Below, piece after piece: positions 8,488-17,800 of a stretch of DNA of 64,000 bases. Source of the stretch: Gemmataceae bacterium (GTDB lineage Bacteria; Planctomycetota; Planctomycetia; Gemmatales; Gemmataceae). A program made the translations under genes and the position numbers. The notes beneath the pieces were generated by a model. It was not told the origin of the DNA. It worked only from the letters and a program-made list of their open reading frames with translations, and did no database searches. Position 1 is the stretch's first letter; every line of letters starts with the position of its first letter. The DNA lies in contig SIAQ01000007.1 of the NCBI GenBank assembly GCA_009697105.1, positions 1-64,000 on the forward strand, written 5' to 3'.

Positions 8488-9822
8488 TCACCGCCCCGCC
8501 ATAAGATATGCCCGCAGTTCGCGGCTGATTTGATCGCAGAATTGCTTTTGGGCCCGCACGCGTTCCATGGAATCTCCCGGGCCGATGGGGCGAACGACGG
8601 TGATATCGACGAGGCTGCGCGAGCCGACCTGTTTCTTTTTCATGAACAGATCGAGCGCAACCCATTCGACCTGCTGTTCCGCCTTGCCGCCGAAGAAGCC
8701 GAACATGCTTTTCTTCGCGACAGTTTCAGTGACCTTGGGTAACTTCACGCGAATGACGCCTGCCTCGCTTTCCACGACCTGCCCGCCGACGGCATCGACG
8801 AAGCCGCGCAGTTTCATCGCTGCCATCTGTTCGACCATGGTGGCTTCAAACTGGTCGATTACGGTGCGGGGATCGATCTTGTAGCGATCCTGCAACGACG
8901 ACACGGCATTCTGCGCCGAGGTCGCGAACGCCTGCTCGTCAATGAGCCTGCAAGCGATCGCCTTTTCGTAGGCCTCGATCAGGGCCCGCGCCGTTTCAGG
9001 ACGTTCATTCGGGGACTTACTCAAACACGACATCACAACCGCTTCCACCGCTGGCGATACGTCGCGAATCTGCCAATGGCTAAACTGCGGCGGTGGTTGC
9101 GTGATCTGCGCTTGCATGATTTCGTACGGGTCAGTCAACGTTTCAAAAGGCACATGCCCCGTGAGCAAGCCATAGAGCAGCACGCCGACGCTGTAAAGGT
9201 CGCCTCGCTGATCGACCTGCCGGCCTTGCACCTGCTCGGGGCAGATGTAATCGGGCGTGCCGCCGTCGATTCCGCTACTGTCATTGTTCAGCTGGCCGGA
9301 CGGGATATAGAAGCCTATCCGCCTCGCCAGGCCGAAATCCATGACCTTGACTGTCTCGCGCGGCGTCGCTTCGTTGACGATCATGATGTTGGCCGGCGTG
9401 AGATCACGATGCAGCAGTCCGTTGTCGTGGGCCGTTTGCAAAAACAGGCAGAGCGGGGCCATCAGCTTCCCAACACGCAGCGCTGGCAGTCGGCCATGCT
9501 TCTGCATGAGCTGATCAAGCGTAATGCCGCGGACGAATTCCATCACGATAAACGGAGGCATGGCGCCATCCGCCGAGGCGGCGATGAACCGCACTGCGTT
9601 CGGATGGCGAAACCGGCGCATCAAATCGGCCTCTTGCTCAAAGCGCTGCAGCGTTTTGGTTTCGCGAAGGAGATGCTCGTGAACGACCTTGACGACCACG
9701 ATCTCGCGCGTCAAACGATGATGGGCAAGATAGACCTTACCCATCCCGCCTTCGCCAAGTTGCTTGTCGAGGTCGTAATCGTTCAGCCCATGGATTTTCG
9801 GCAGGGAGGCTAGCGCGGTCAT
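8488..9822 (-). CDS. Soluble Hanks-type Ser/Thr protein kinase
   Basis: A kinase domain occupies residues about 16-295. It has the glycine loop GEGGMGKV (23-30), the ATP-anchoring lysine K45, the catalytic loop HRDLTPANIM (from 138), DFG at 162-164 and GTPDYICPEQ for the activation segment. The usual lysine after HRDL is a threonine here. The last 150 residues form an unrecognised domain with no membrane segment and no PASTA or sensor domain, so the kinase is probably cytosolic. Planctomycetes encode many such kinases. The targets are unknown. The start MTALASLPKI is chosen because the kinase fold follows directly. Confidence 0.9.
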   Translation of the reverse strand: MTALASLPKIHGLNDYDLDKQLGEGGMGKVYLAHHRLTREIVVVKVVHEHLLRETKTLQRFEQEADLMRRFRHPNAVRFIAASADGAMPPFIVMEFVRGITLDQLMQKHGRLPALRVGKLMAPLCLFLQTAHDNGLLHRDLTPANIMIVNEATPRETVKVMDFGLARRIGFYIPSGQLNNDSSGIDGGTPDYICPEQVQGRQVDQRGDLYSVGVLLYGLLTGHVPFETLTDPYEIMQAQITQPPPQFSHWQIRDVSPAVEAVVMSCLSKSPNERPETARALIEAYEKAIACRLIDEQAFATSAQNAVSSLQDRYKIDPRTVIDQFEATMVEQMAAMKLRGFVDAVGGQVVESEAGVIRVKLPKVTETVAKKSMFGFFGGKAEQQVEWVALDLFMKKKQVGSRSLVDITVVRPIGPGDSMERVRAQKQFCDQISRELRAYLMAGR

Positions 9823-9912
9823 TGGCCGACCCTTTGCGAGAATTCGGAATATCCGCGCAAGAATAGGTCGGAAATCGAGGGAAAGCCAATAAACTCTGTA
9901 CGAATTATCGAT

Positions 9913-10695
9913 TCACTCACTTTTCCGAACTTTTAATGTGAAGCCACCCGTTTCGCTGCCGTCAAGCGACGTGGCGACAATGTGATGGACGCCGTCCCGC
10001 ACCGCGCGAAAGGTGATGCGCGAGTTGAGATCGCCGCCAGAGTCGTCGTCCTGGGCGAGTAGTTTGCTCTTCGAGTCGAAAAGGTAGAGATAGCTATCGA
10101 CATCCGAACTTTCGAGGTCGATTGTGTAAGTGACGCCGGCTTTCATTTCGATGCTGAATGTCTTCCCGAGCTTACCAAAGGCGGTGGTGTTGCCGGCCTG
10201 AATCTGGTCATTGATGGTCAGACCGTCCTTGGCAATGGCTCGCGGCTTGGCTTCGCCGTTGAGCGTGAACTCTCGCACGCGGAGGTTGAACTTGCCGACC
10301 TGACCATCGAACGTGGTCACGACAATCTGGTGATCCTCGGTTTTTGCAGGCGAGTAGATGATCCGCGCGTTAAGGTCGCCGCCCTCGTCGTCGTCCTCGG
10401 CCAACTGGTCACCTGCCTTGTCGAGAAGGCGAAGGTAGGAGTCGAAATCACCGCTGGCGAGATCGATGATGTACGATTTGTCTTTTTGCAATCTAACCGT
10501 GTAGCGTTTGGAAGGAGCGTCGAGTTTCGCATCCTTTGCGTCCTTGACGTTCAAGTCGCCGTTGATTTCGATGGGCTTGAAGGCCAACTCTTTTTTCGGC
10601 TCCACTTTCTTTTCCGCAGGCACCGGTTTGCCAACGACAACATCAAGCATGACAACCGAAGTGAACGCCATTACGAGCAACGTGCGACCGAACAT
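9913..10695 (-). CDS. Secreted protein with two PPC-like domains
   Basis: From the ATG at 10695 the protein is 260 residues with a signal peptide (MFGRTLLVMAFTSVVML). It contains two repeats of about 75 residues. Each has a pattern YxIDLxSxDxDSYLxLxD followed by AxDDDxGGDLNxRI and a final IVxTxxDG. This is the layout of bacterial pre-peptidase C-terminal (PPC) domains, beta-sandwich modules usually appended to secreted proteases. Here the two PPC-like modules stand alone, without a catalytic domain. A longer frame starting at 10770 adds 25 residues without signal-peptide character and is rejected. The aspartates could bind calcium, which is inference. Confidence 0.82.
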   Translation of the reverse strand: MFGRTLLVMAFTSVVMLDVVVGKPVPAEKKVEPKKELAFKPIEINGDLNVKDAKDAKLDAPSKRYTVRLQKDKSYIIDLASGDFDSYLRLLDKAGDQLAEDDDEGGDLNARIIYSPAKTEDHQIVVTTFDGQVGKFNLRVREFTLNGEAKPRAIAKDGLTINDQIQAGNTTAFGKLGKTFSIEMKAGVTYTIDLESSDVDSYLYLFDSKSKLLAQDDDSGGDLNSRITFRAVRDGVHHIVATSLDGSETGGFTLKVRKSE

Positions 10696-10773
10696 GTTTG
10701 TATCTCCGAAGGGACAGCGTATTCTCACCTCACCATTTGTCGCCGATAGACGATCGAAATGCAAGAGCAACAG

Positions 10774-11286
10774 TTATTTTTTCCCGACTGGATCGGCGAT
10801 GTTGCCCAGCCTAAGCACGACCAGGATGCTGCCACGCAGGGTCGCCTCGCGAATCGCATCCTCGCCCGCGGCGAGGGCGACGTTTTCGCCGGCGCCGTCA
10901 TTCGGAAGATAAATCACCTTGGTGAGATAGTTGCCGCGCGTCACGAGTTTGACCTCGTCATCGGTGATCGCGATCGGCACGGCATTGTGCGCGAGGAAAT
11001 CACGCACGCGCGGATTCGCGGGCGCGACGATCTCAAGCGTCGGATACAACTCCAGGCCCGCATGCCGGGGCAGATGCGTCACTTTGAGCCGATAGACCGC
11101 TCCCGAGATAAAGTTGAACCGGCCCGGCGTTTCGAGCGGCGTCGTGGAATAAGAAGCCTTACCGTCGCGCACGATGAACCAGAATACCTTCATGCCGACC
11201 GGTTCCTTGAACAGCACCTGCGTGCGAAGCTGAGCGGTCGCGGTGGACGCGAAAGCAAGCAGAATGCAGAGCGTGATCGTACGCAT
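10774..11286 (-). CDS. Secreted protein of unknown function
   Basis: This 170-residue protein has a clear signal peptide ending near ALATAQ-type residues (MRTITLCILLAFASTATAQ). The mature part has mixed beta content with QVLFKEPVGMKVFWF at its start and no recognised catalytic motif. It lies upstream of the PPC-like protein on the same strand with a gap of about 80 nt, so the two may be co-transcribed. I do not recognise the family. Confidence 0.75.
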   Translation of the reverse strand: MRTITLCILLAFASTATAQLRTQVLFKEPVGMKVFWFIVRDGKASYSTTPLETPGRFNFISGAVYRLKVTHLPRHAGLELYPTLEIVAPANPRVRDFLAHNAVPIAITDDEVKLVTRGNYLTKVIYLPNDGAGENVALAAGEDAIREATLRGSILVVLRLGNIADPVGKK

Positions 11287-11298
11287 GTTCCCTCGACT

Positions 11299-11327
11299 CG
11301 TTTAGCCGTTCGCCTTTGGCGAACGCG
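11299..11327. repeat. Single arm of a family B palindrome
   Basis: GTTTAGCCGTTCGCCTTTGG continues into CGAACGCG. It matches one arm of the 12641-12701 element and is itself a short hairpin. It lies just upstream of the 10774-11286 gene start. Confidence 0.7.
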
Positions 11328-11348
11328 GTGAAAATAGATGCCACCCGC

Positions 11349-11451
11349 AATCAATTAAACATAAGAGCTATTATCGGACGTTCATTGTTGCACGAAAATC
11401 AGGCCTCGCCAAAGGCCAACGTCCGATAATGTCCGTTATGTTTAATTGATT
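11349..11451. repeat. Long nested inverted repeat
   Basis: Outer arms AATCAATTAAACATAA (11349-11364) and TTATGTTTAATTGATT (11436-11451) enclose inner arms TTATCGGACGTT and AACGTCCGATAA, then a small GGCCT hairpin. It forms a cruciform-capable structure of about 100 nt between accA and the gene downstream of it. I saw no second copy in the window. Confidence 0.85.
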
Positions 11452-11465
11452 TCGTTGTCATAAAG

Positions 11466-11567
11466 TCAAGTCGACGGAGATTGGCAAAATGTGAAGACTG
11501 AGCTATTCTGCTTTGCTCGGATTGCCTCGATCGTTTGCATCATTTCCTCGACGGTTAACTCGATCAT
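11466..11567 (-). CDS. Possible short ORF downstream of accA
   Basis: A 33-residue frame starts one base after the accA stop codon (MIELTVEEMMQTIEAIRAKQ then 13 more residues). The tight spacing suggests translational coupling. The MIELT start recalls small antitoxin-like proteins of planctomycetes, but the frame ends before any such domain could fold. It may be a remnant or not a gene. Confidence 0.3.
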   Translation of the reverse strand: MIELTVEEMMQTIEAIRAKQNSSVFTFCQSPST

Positions 11568-11568
11568 G

Positions 11569-12567
11569 TCACTGCCCCTCCGCCACCGCCACCGTCTCGA
11601 CGCCCTCCTCGAAGACACCCATGCGGCGGAATTTTTGGTAGCGCTGTTCGAGCAACTCAGGAAGCGGGATTTTTTTGAGGTCGCGCAGATAGCGCAGCAG
11701 ATATTGCTTGAGGAAGTTGCCCATTTGCTGCGGGTCGCGGTGGGCGGCACCGAGCGGTTCGGGGATGATGTCGTCGATCACGCGAAGTTTGAAGAGATCG
11801 CGGGCGGTGAGCTTCAACGCGTCAGCGGCTAGGCGTTTGGTTTCGTCGTTCGCTTCCTTCCAGAGGATGCCGGCGCAGCCTTCGGGGCTGATGACGGAGT
11901 AGTAGCTAAATTCGAGCATGCTGACGCGATCGCCGATGCCGATGCCCAGCGCTCCTCCGGACCCACCTTCCCCGATGACGACGCAGACGATCGGCGTTTC
12001 GAGCCGAGCCATTTCGAGTAGACTCGTGGCGATGAGCTGCGCCTGGCCGCGCTCTTCGGCCCCGATGCCGGGGTAGGCGCCGGGCGTGTCGATCAGGCAG
12101 ATGATCGGTTGTTTGAACTTGGCGGCTAGCTTCATCTTGTTGAGCGCCTTGCGGTATCCTTCGGGATGCGCGCAGCCGAACAGGCACTCGTTCTTCTCTT
12201 TGAGATTGTGCCCCTTCTGATGGCCAACCAATAGCACACGATGATCGCCGATGCGTGCGAAACCGGTGCGGATCGCCCGGTCGTCGCCGATCGCGCGGTC
12301 GCCGTGGAGTTCGACGAACTCATCAAAGATCATCTGGATGTAGTCGGTAGTTTGCGGTCGGTTCGGATGGCGTGAGACAAGCACGGTCTCCCATGCCGAG
12401 AGGTTCATGTAAACATTGCGGGTCAGGTTCGCGAGTTCACGGCGAATACGGCGAATTTCTTCGAGCGTATCGCCTTGCTCATCTGCGCGGCTTTCCAGCG
12501 ACGCGAGTAGCGCCTCCATCTGCTGGATTTCTTTTTCAAATGGCAATGAAGCTATCGGCTTCGACAT
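11569..12567 (-). CDS. accA: Acetyl-CoA carboxylase carboxyltransferase subunit alpha
   Basis: The 332-residue length fits AccA. The protein matches the family throughout: the N-terminal coiled coil (EKEIQQMEALLASLE), GFARIGDHRVLLVGHQKG, CLIDTPGAYPGIGAEERGQ, VIGEGGSGGALGIGIGDRV and the SVISPEGCAGILWK block. With AccD it transfers CO2 from biotin on AccB to acetyl-CoA, giving malonyl-CoA for fatty-acid synthesis in the cytosol. An AGG-containing sequence precedes the ATG. accD is not adjacent. Confidence 0.97.
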   Translation of the reverse strand: MSKPIASLPFEKEIQQMEALLASLESRADEQGDTLEEIRRIRRELANLTRNVYMNLSAWETVLVSRHPNRPQTTDYIQMIFDEFVELHGDRAIGDDRAIRTGFARIGDHRVLLVGHQKGHNLKEKNECLFGCAHPEGYRKALNKMKLAAKFKQPIICLIDTPGAYPGIGAEERGQAQLIATSLLEMARLETPIVCVVIGEGGSGGALGIGIGDRVSMLEFSYYSVISPEGCAGILWKEANDETKRLAADALKLTARDLFKLRVIDDIIPEPLGAAHRDPQQMGNFLKQYLLRYLRDLKKIPLPELLEQRYQKFRRMGVFEEGVETVAVAEGQ

Positions 12568-12640
12568 GAGACCTGCGCTCCGTCGGTGGTTAATTTCAAC
12601 CGATAATCTACGGGATGAACGAGCGAAATGGAAGGGATTT

Positions 12641-12701
12641 GTTTAGCCGTTCGCCTTTGGCGAACGCGAAGTACGCGCTCGCCAAAGGCGAACGGCTAAA
12701 C
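12641..12701. repeat. Inverted repeat, family B
   Basis: GTTTAGCCGTTCGCCTTTGG and its complement form 28-nt arms with a 5-nt loop, with one mismatch. The element ends 4 nt before the stop codon of the anti-sigma-like gene and could act as its terminator. Related elements: 17942-18003, 28344-28436, 36566-36646 and 40892-40984. Confidence 0.92.
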
Positions 12702-12704
12702 GGA

Positions 12705-13859
12705 TCACTCTTGATGGATGCGAATGAGCACCTGCAAAGTGCCAGGGCGCGGCAATTGGCGCCCCGCAGCGAATTGGCGAACCTCATTCGACATCCCTGC
12801 GGATGGATTCGCCGGCAGCAGCACGGCCTGACGTTCGATCTTCGGCGTGGGCGTGGGCTTCACGAGCTTGCCGTCCTTCGGTTCAAGCATCGCCGCCTCG
12901 ACGCCCAGCAGCTTGGCGACCTTCTGCCGATCGTCACCAGCGAGCTTACTGACGGCGACTTTTTGGTACGGCGAGGGTTCCTGGCGTTCGGTGCTTTTTT
13001 GGCCGACGACTACGGTTTGGCTCAATTCACCCATGATTTTCGCAAGTTCATCCGAGGTCAGATTCTCGGCGAACACAAGATACTCGACCTTCGCCTGATT
13101 CTTGTCACGCAGCTTCTTGGAAGCCGTCGGATCGGACACCAGCAACACACCACGTTCGAGCAACACGGCACGCAATCGATCCATCGCAAACGCGTTGTTT
13201 TTTACTGTGATATCCAGCTGCACGGCCTTGCTGCGGTCGAGCTCGTAGGCAAGTTGCCCCGAGGCGGTGCCCTCTTTTTGCAGATCGCGGAACTGGGCGA
13301 GGAACGGACGATCCACCGGAATCGGCGCACCGAAGTCGCGGAACGTGCCGTCGATGAGATTCGCCAGCAGCGGGTTCGGTGTCGCTTTCTTCGGCGGCGT
13401 TTCCAGGGTGGGCTTTGTCTCAGGTTTCTTCTCGGGAAGAACCTTCGCTTCAGGCTTCTTCTCTATTTTTCCCTTCGCTATGGGCAAGTTCACGTCGCCT
13501 TTGTCGTCCGTCATCGATTGATAGTAAAACGTCCCAAGCACGCCAATTATGATCGATGCCGCCAGAGATGCAGTGAGGAATGGCATCCAACGACGACCCG
13601 CTCGTTTCGGTTTGGCGCTCGCAGCGGCGGGTATCGCCTTCGCCTCGGCGATACTACGAAGGACGTCCTCGACGAGGCTCGGCTCGACCTTACGGCGAGG
13701 AAGTTGTTTGAGCTTGTTCGCGTTTTCCTGAAGCTGACGAACCAGTTCCCTCGCTTCGGATGACTTATTGAGCAAGCGCAGCACTTCTTCGCGCTGGCGC
13801 GGGTTCAACTCGCCATCCACAAACGCAGTCAGAAGCTGTAGCACTTGATCAGAGAGCAT
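12705..13859 (-). CDS. Membrane protein, probable anti-sigma factor
   Basis: From the ATG at 13859 (MLSDQVLQLLTAFVDGELNP) the protein has 384 residues. An N-terminal helical domain (1-75) resembles anti-sigma zinc-finger domains in layout but lacks the His-x3-Cys-x2-Cys ligands. One membrane helix follows at about 91-113. Then come a Lys/Pro/Glu-rich linker (115-165) and a C-terminal domain of about 215 residues with no recognised catalysis. The gene lies directly downstream of an ECF sigma factor gene, a standard arrangement for a membrane anti-sigma factor. A longer frame from 13943 begins inside a palindrome and is rejected. The role is inferred from layout and position. Confidence 0.72.
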   Translation of the reverse strand: MLSDQVLQLLTAFVDGELNPRQREEVLRLLNKSSEARELVRQLQENANKLKQLPRRKVEPSLVEDVLRSIAEAKAIPAAASAKPKRAGRRWMPFLTASLAASIIIGVLGTFYYQSMTDDKGDVNLPIAKGKIEKKPEAKVLPEKKPETKPTLETPPKKATPNPLLANLIDGTFRDFGAPIPVDRPFLAQFRDLQKEGTASGQLAYELDRSKAVQLDITVKNNAFAMDRLRAVLLERGVLLVSDPTASKKLRDKNQAKVEYLVFAENLTSDELAKIMGELSQTVVVGQKSTERQEPSPYQKVAVSKLAGDDRQKVAKLLGVEAAMLEPKDGKLVKPTPTPKIERQAVLLPANPSAGMSNEVRQFAAGRQLPRPGTLQVLIRIHQE

Positions 13860-13881
13860 AACACAAACCCAAAAAAAAAGC

Positions 13882-13988
13882 TTTGAACCACAGAGACACA
13901 GAGAAAATACGCGGAATAATAAATCGGTGAATACACTCGCCACTTGCCCTTTGTTTTCTCTGTGTCCTCTGTGCCTTTGTGGTTCAAA
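13882..13988. repeat. Inverted repeat of the CCACAGAG type
   Basis: TTTGAACCACAGAGACACAG (from 13882) pairs imperfectly with the mirror ending at 13988 (CTCTGTGCCTTTGTGGTTC). The loop is about 45 nt. It occupies the whole gap between the sigma factor and its putative partner gene. Confidence 0.88.
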
Positions 13989-13995
13989 TTAACGT

Positions 13996-14571
13996 TTATG
14001 CCTGGTCTTTCGGTTCAGCCAACTTCTGGAGCAAGTCGCGCATCTCTAGACGAGCGCGATGCAGGCGGCTGCGGATCGTGCCGATCGGGACGCCGAGAAT
14101 CTCGGCAATGTCTTCGTACTTCATCCCGTCCATGTCTTTCATTACCAACACAGCACGATGCTCGGATGAGAGCTTGGCCAACGCGGCATGAACCTGGTGT
14201 TCTTCTTCCGCCATTTCAAGTGCGTGGCCAGGCCGATTCGTCTCGGCGGGATCAAGCGGGTCGATAGCCTTGCCGTCGTCGCCTGTCGGGTTGATGCTGA
14301 GCACGATTCGCTTTTTTCGTCGGCTGCTGATCGCCGTGTTAAAGGCGATACGGTAAAGCCAAGTAAAAAAGAGCGAATCCCCTTTGAACGTACGCAGCGA
14401 TTGGTAGGCATGTAGGAAGGCTTCTTGCACTACGTCCCGCGCGTCCTCGGCATTATCCACCAGACGCAATACCGTGTTAAACAGGCGATCCTGATAGCGT
14501 GCCACCAGCTCGCCAAACGCGGCGGTGTGGCCCTCTCGGCACTCGGTAATCAGGCGGTTATCGTCTTTCAC
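13996..14571 (-). CDS. ECF-type RNA polymerase sigma factor
   Basis: The 191-residue protein has sigma region 2 (ELVARYQDRLFNTVLRL, DARDVVQEAFLHAYQSL, FFTWLYRIAFN) and region 4 with the helix-turn-helix MKYEDIAEILGVPIGTIRSR. A 35-residue linker holds NPTGDDGKAIDPLDPAE. No C-terminal extension is present. It directs RNA polymerase to alternative promoters. Its activity is probably controlled by the membrane protein encoded just downstream (12705-13859). The signal is unknown. Confidence 0.95.
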   Translation of the reverse strand: MKDDNRLITECREGHTAAFGELVARYQDRLFNTVLRLVDNAEDARDVVQEAFLHAYQSLRTFKGDSLFFTWLYRIAFNTAISSRRKKRIVLSINPTGDDGKAIDPLDPAETNRPGHALEMAEEEHQVHAALAKLSSEHRAVLVMKDMDGMKYEDIAEILGVPIGTIRSRLHRARLEMRDLLQKLAEPKDQA

Positions 14572-14873
14572 TATGCCCTATTGGGGGTATGACGCTCAAA
14601 GCCAACCTAAAGTTCCAGATTCGCCAGGAATCTTCCTTATCGTTAGATATACTCGAATTTGCCGCTAGCGGCTTAGCGTTCGCAGGGCGCCTCACGAACG
14701 CTAAGCCGCTAGCGGCAATTGGGAACTCGCACCTGCCCTATGGACGGCCTCCTATCTTATACAGGAGTGCACAATCGTTGACATGCGTAGTCAGAAATCG
14801 GATGCCTTCGCAGCACGGCATCATGCGAACACTAAACGTAAACTAGGCCAGCCACGGACTACGGACTAATTTC
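14572..14873. other. Divergent intergenic region, sigma factor / uvrA
   Basis: This 302-nt gap between divergent genes must hold both promoters, but I could not identify -35/-10 boxes with confidence. The only clear structure is the palindrome at 14656-14720. Confidence 0.6.
14656..14720. repeat. Inverted repeat, family C variant
   Basis: AATT(T)GCCGCTAGCGGCTTAGCGTTCG on the left and its complement on the right (14695-14720) leave a 12-nt loop. The GCTTAGCG core is shared with the elements at 37597 and 51235. Confidence 0.9.
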
Positions 14874-17800
14874 ATGGACTCCCCCAACATCATAATCCGC
14901 GGCGCTCGCGAACACAATCTACAGAACGTCGACCTCGAACTGCCTCGCAATAAACTGATCTGCTTCACAGGAGTCAGCGGGTCGGGCAAGTCGTCGCTCG
15001 CTTTCGACACGCTTTATGCAGAGGGGCAGCGGCGCTACGTCGAGTCGCTGTCATCGTACGCTCGGCAGTTCCTGGGGCAGTTGCAAAAGCCCGATGTCGA
15101 TTATCTCGCAGGACTGTCGCCTTCCATTAGCATCCAGCAGAAGACTGCCGGCAAGAACCCGCGTTCGACCGTCGGCACGATCACAGAAATCCACGACTAC
15201 TTGCGCGTACTCTACGCCCGGGTCGGCCAGGGGCATTGCTCCATCTGTGATCGCCCCATTACCGCTCAATCGCGTGAGCAGATACTTGATCGCATCCTTG
15301 CCCTGCCGATCGGCACCAAGTTCCTCGTGCTCGCGCCTGTCGTCCGCGGGCAGAAGGGCGAGTACAAGGATCTCTTCCAAGAGATGCTGCAACGCGGCTA
15401 TCTGCGAGCGCGCGTCGATGGCCAAATCGTTCGTCTAACCGACGACCTCAAGCTCGATCGGCGAATCAAGCACGACATCGCCATCGTTGTCGATCGCTTG
15501 ACCGTTGACGCAAAGCAGCGAACGCGATTGGCGGAAGCCGTCGAGCAGGCGCTGAATCTGGCGGAGGGGAATATTGTTGTCGCGGTCGAGGCAGAAGATG
15601 AAACCAAGACAAAGAGCGAAGAGCGAAGAGCGAAGAGTGAAGAACAGGAGGACGACCCCAAGGAATCGCTGCGCTCATCCTTGGGCTTGTGGGACATTAT
15701 TCTCTCCGCCCATTATGCCTGCACGCACTGCAACAAGAGCTACGAGCCGCCGTCGCCTCAACTTTTCAGCTTCAACAGTCCGCATGGCATGTGCCTGGAT
15801 TGCGATGGACTTGGCACTCGCTATGCCTTCGATCGCGACTTGCTGATACCCGATGCGACGAAGAGCTTCTACGACGGCGCCGTCCCCATTGTTGGCCCAC
15901 TCCGCGGCATGGGACGCTGGCGCAAGCACATTTACGAAGGCGTCGGCAAGGCGTTTGGCATCGATCTCAAACTCCCCTGGAGCGATCTCGCCGACGAGCA
16001 CAAGAACATCCTGCTCGATGGCGTGGGCGCTACGCACATCGCCTACGAGTGGAAGATGCGCGGCGGCAAAATCTGGAAGCATGGCGGAACTTGGGAAGGC
16101 GTCATCCCGCAACTCATGTCGAGCTTCAAGAAAACCGCCGCAGGGCCACGCCGGTTGCAACTCGAAAAGTACATGCGCGTCATGCGTTGCCCGACTTGCG
16201 ATGGCAAGCGTCTCAACGATCAGGCCCGCGCCGTGCGCGTCAGCGGCGTCACGCTGATCGAAGCCGAGGCGATGCCGATCGGCGACCTGGCCGAGTGGCT
16301 GGGTGATGGCGAGCCTAGCCGCGTAAGCGGCAGGTTGGCTTCGGCGAACCATGCAATCAATCAACCTGCCGTTTACGCGGCTAGGCTCGCCGACGAAACT
16401 CTCGAAGATTCTCTCGACGCCACGCAGCGAAAGATTGCTGTGGAGGTGTTGAAGGAAATCCGCGCTCGCGTTCGCTTCCTGCTCAACGTCGGCTTGCACT
16501 ACCTGTCGCTCGACCGCACCGCCCCTACCCTGTCCGGCGGTGAGGCGCAGCGTATTCGCCTCGCGGGCCAAATCGGGTCCGGTCTCGTCGGCGTGCTCTA
16601 CATCCTCGACGAACCGTCGATCGGCCTGCATCCGCGCGACAACGACCGTTTGTTGCGCAGCCTCGAACAACTGCGTGACATGGGCAACACCGTGCTCGTC
16701 GTCGAACACGACGAAGACACGATGCGGGCCGCCGACCATATCGTCGATTTCGGCCCCGGCCCCGGCGTGCGCGGCGGGCATGTCGTCGCGTCTGGCTCAT
16801 ACGACAATATCGTCAGCAAACCCGAAAGCGTCACCGGCCAATACCTCTCGGGGGCCAAATCCATCGCGATCCCGGCGAAACGCCGCAAACCGAGCGAACG
16901 CAAGATCACCATCGTCGGCGCGAGGCACAACAATCTCAAGAACGTTACCGTCGATATCCCGCTCGGCCTATTCGTCAGCGTGACCGGCGTCAGCGGGTCG
17001 GGGAAGTCGTCTTTGGTGAATGACATCCTTCGCTCTGGATTGCAAATTGCAAATGTCAAATTTCAAACTGACGAAGATGAAGACCCGGATTCCAATCAAC
17101 CATCAGCAATCACCACTCAGCAATCGGAAGTGGCAAAACGGTTCGAGACGATGCGAGGGCAGGATCAGATCGACAAGATCATCGACATCGACCAGTCGCC
17201 GATCGGGCGGACGCCGCGCTCGAATCCAGGGACGTATATCAAGGTTTTCGATCAGATTCGCGACATGTATGCCCTCGTGCCCGAGGCCAAGGTGCGCGGC
17301 TACAAACCAGGCCGATTCAGTTTCAACAGGCCCGGCGGTCGTTGCGAAGCGTGCGAAGGCAACGGGTCGAATCGGCTCGAGATGGACTTCCTCGCTGACG
17401 TTTGGGTGAAATGTCCCGTTTGCGAAGGCCATCGCTTCAACCGCGAGACGATGCAAGTCCGCTTCAAGGACAAGAACATTCACGACGTGCTTGAAATGGA
17501 CGTTCAGGAAGCGCTCGAACATTTCGTGAACATCCCCAAGATTCATGAGATGTTGAAGACGCTGCACGAAGTCGGCCTTGACTACATCAAACTCGGGCAG
17601 CCCTCCCCTACCCTGTCCGGCGGCGAAGCGCAGCGTGTCAAGCTCGCCAAGGAGCTGTGCCGCCGTTCGACCGGTAAGACGTTGTACATCCTCGACGAGC
17701 CGACGACGGGGTTGCACTTTGACGATATCCAAAAGCTCTTGCAAGTGCTGCACGGTTTCGTTGACGCGGGCAATACGGTCGTGGTCATCGAGCACAATCT

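Noticed and set aside
14572-14873. A sigma-dependent promoter for uvrA or the sigma operon
   Set aside because: Several TTG/TAT-like hexamers occur, but none has convincing spacing, and planctomycete promoter consensus is not clear enough to choose.
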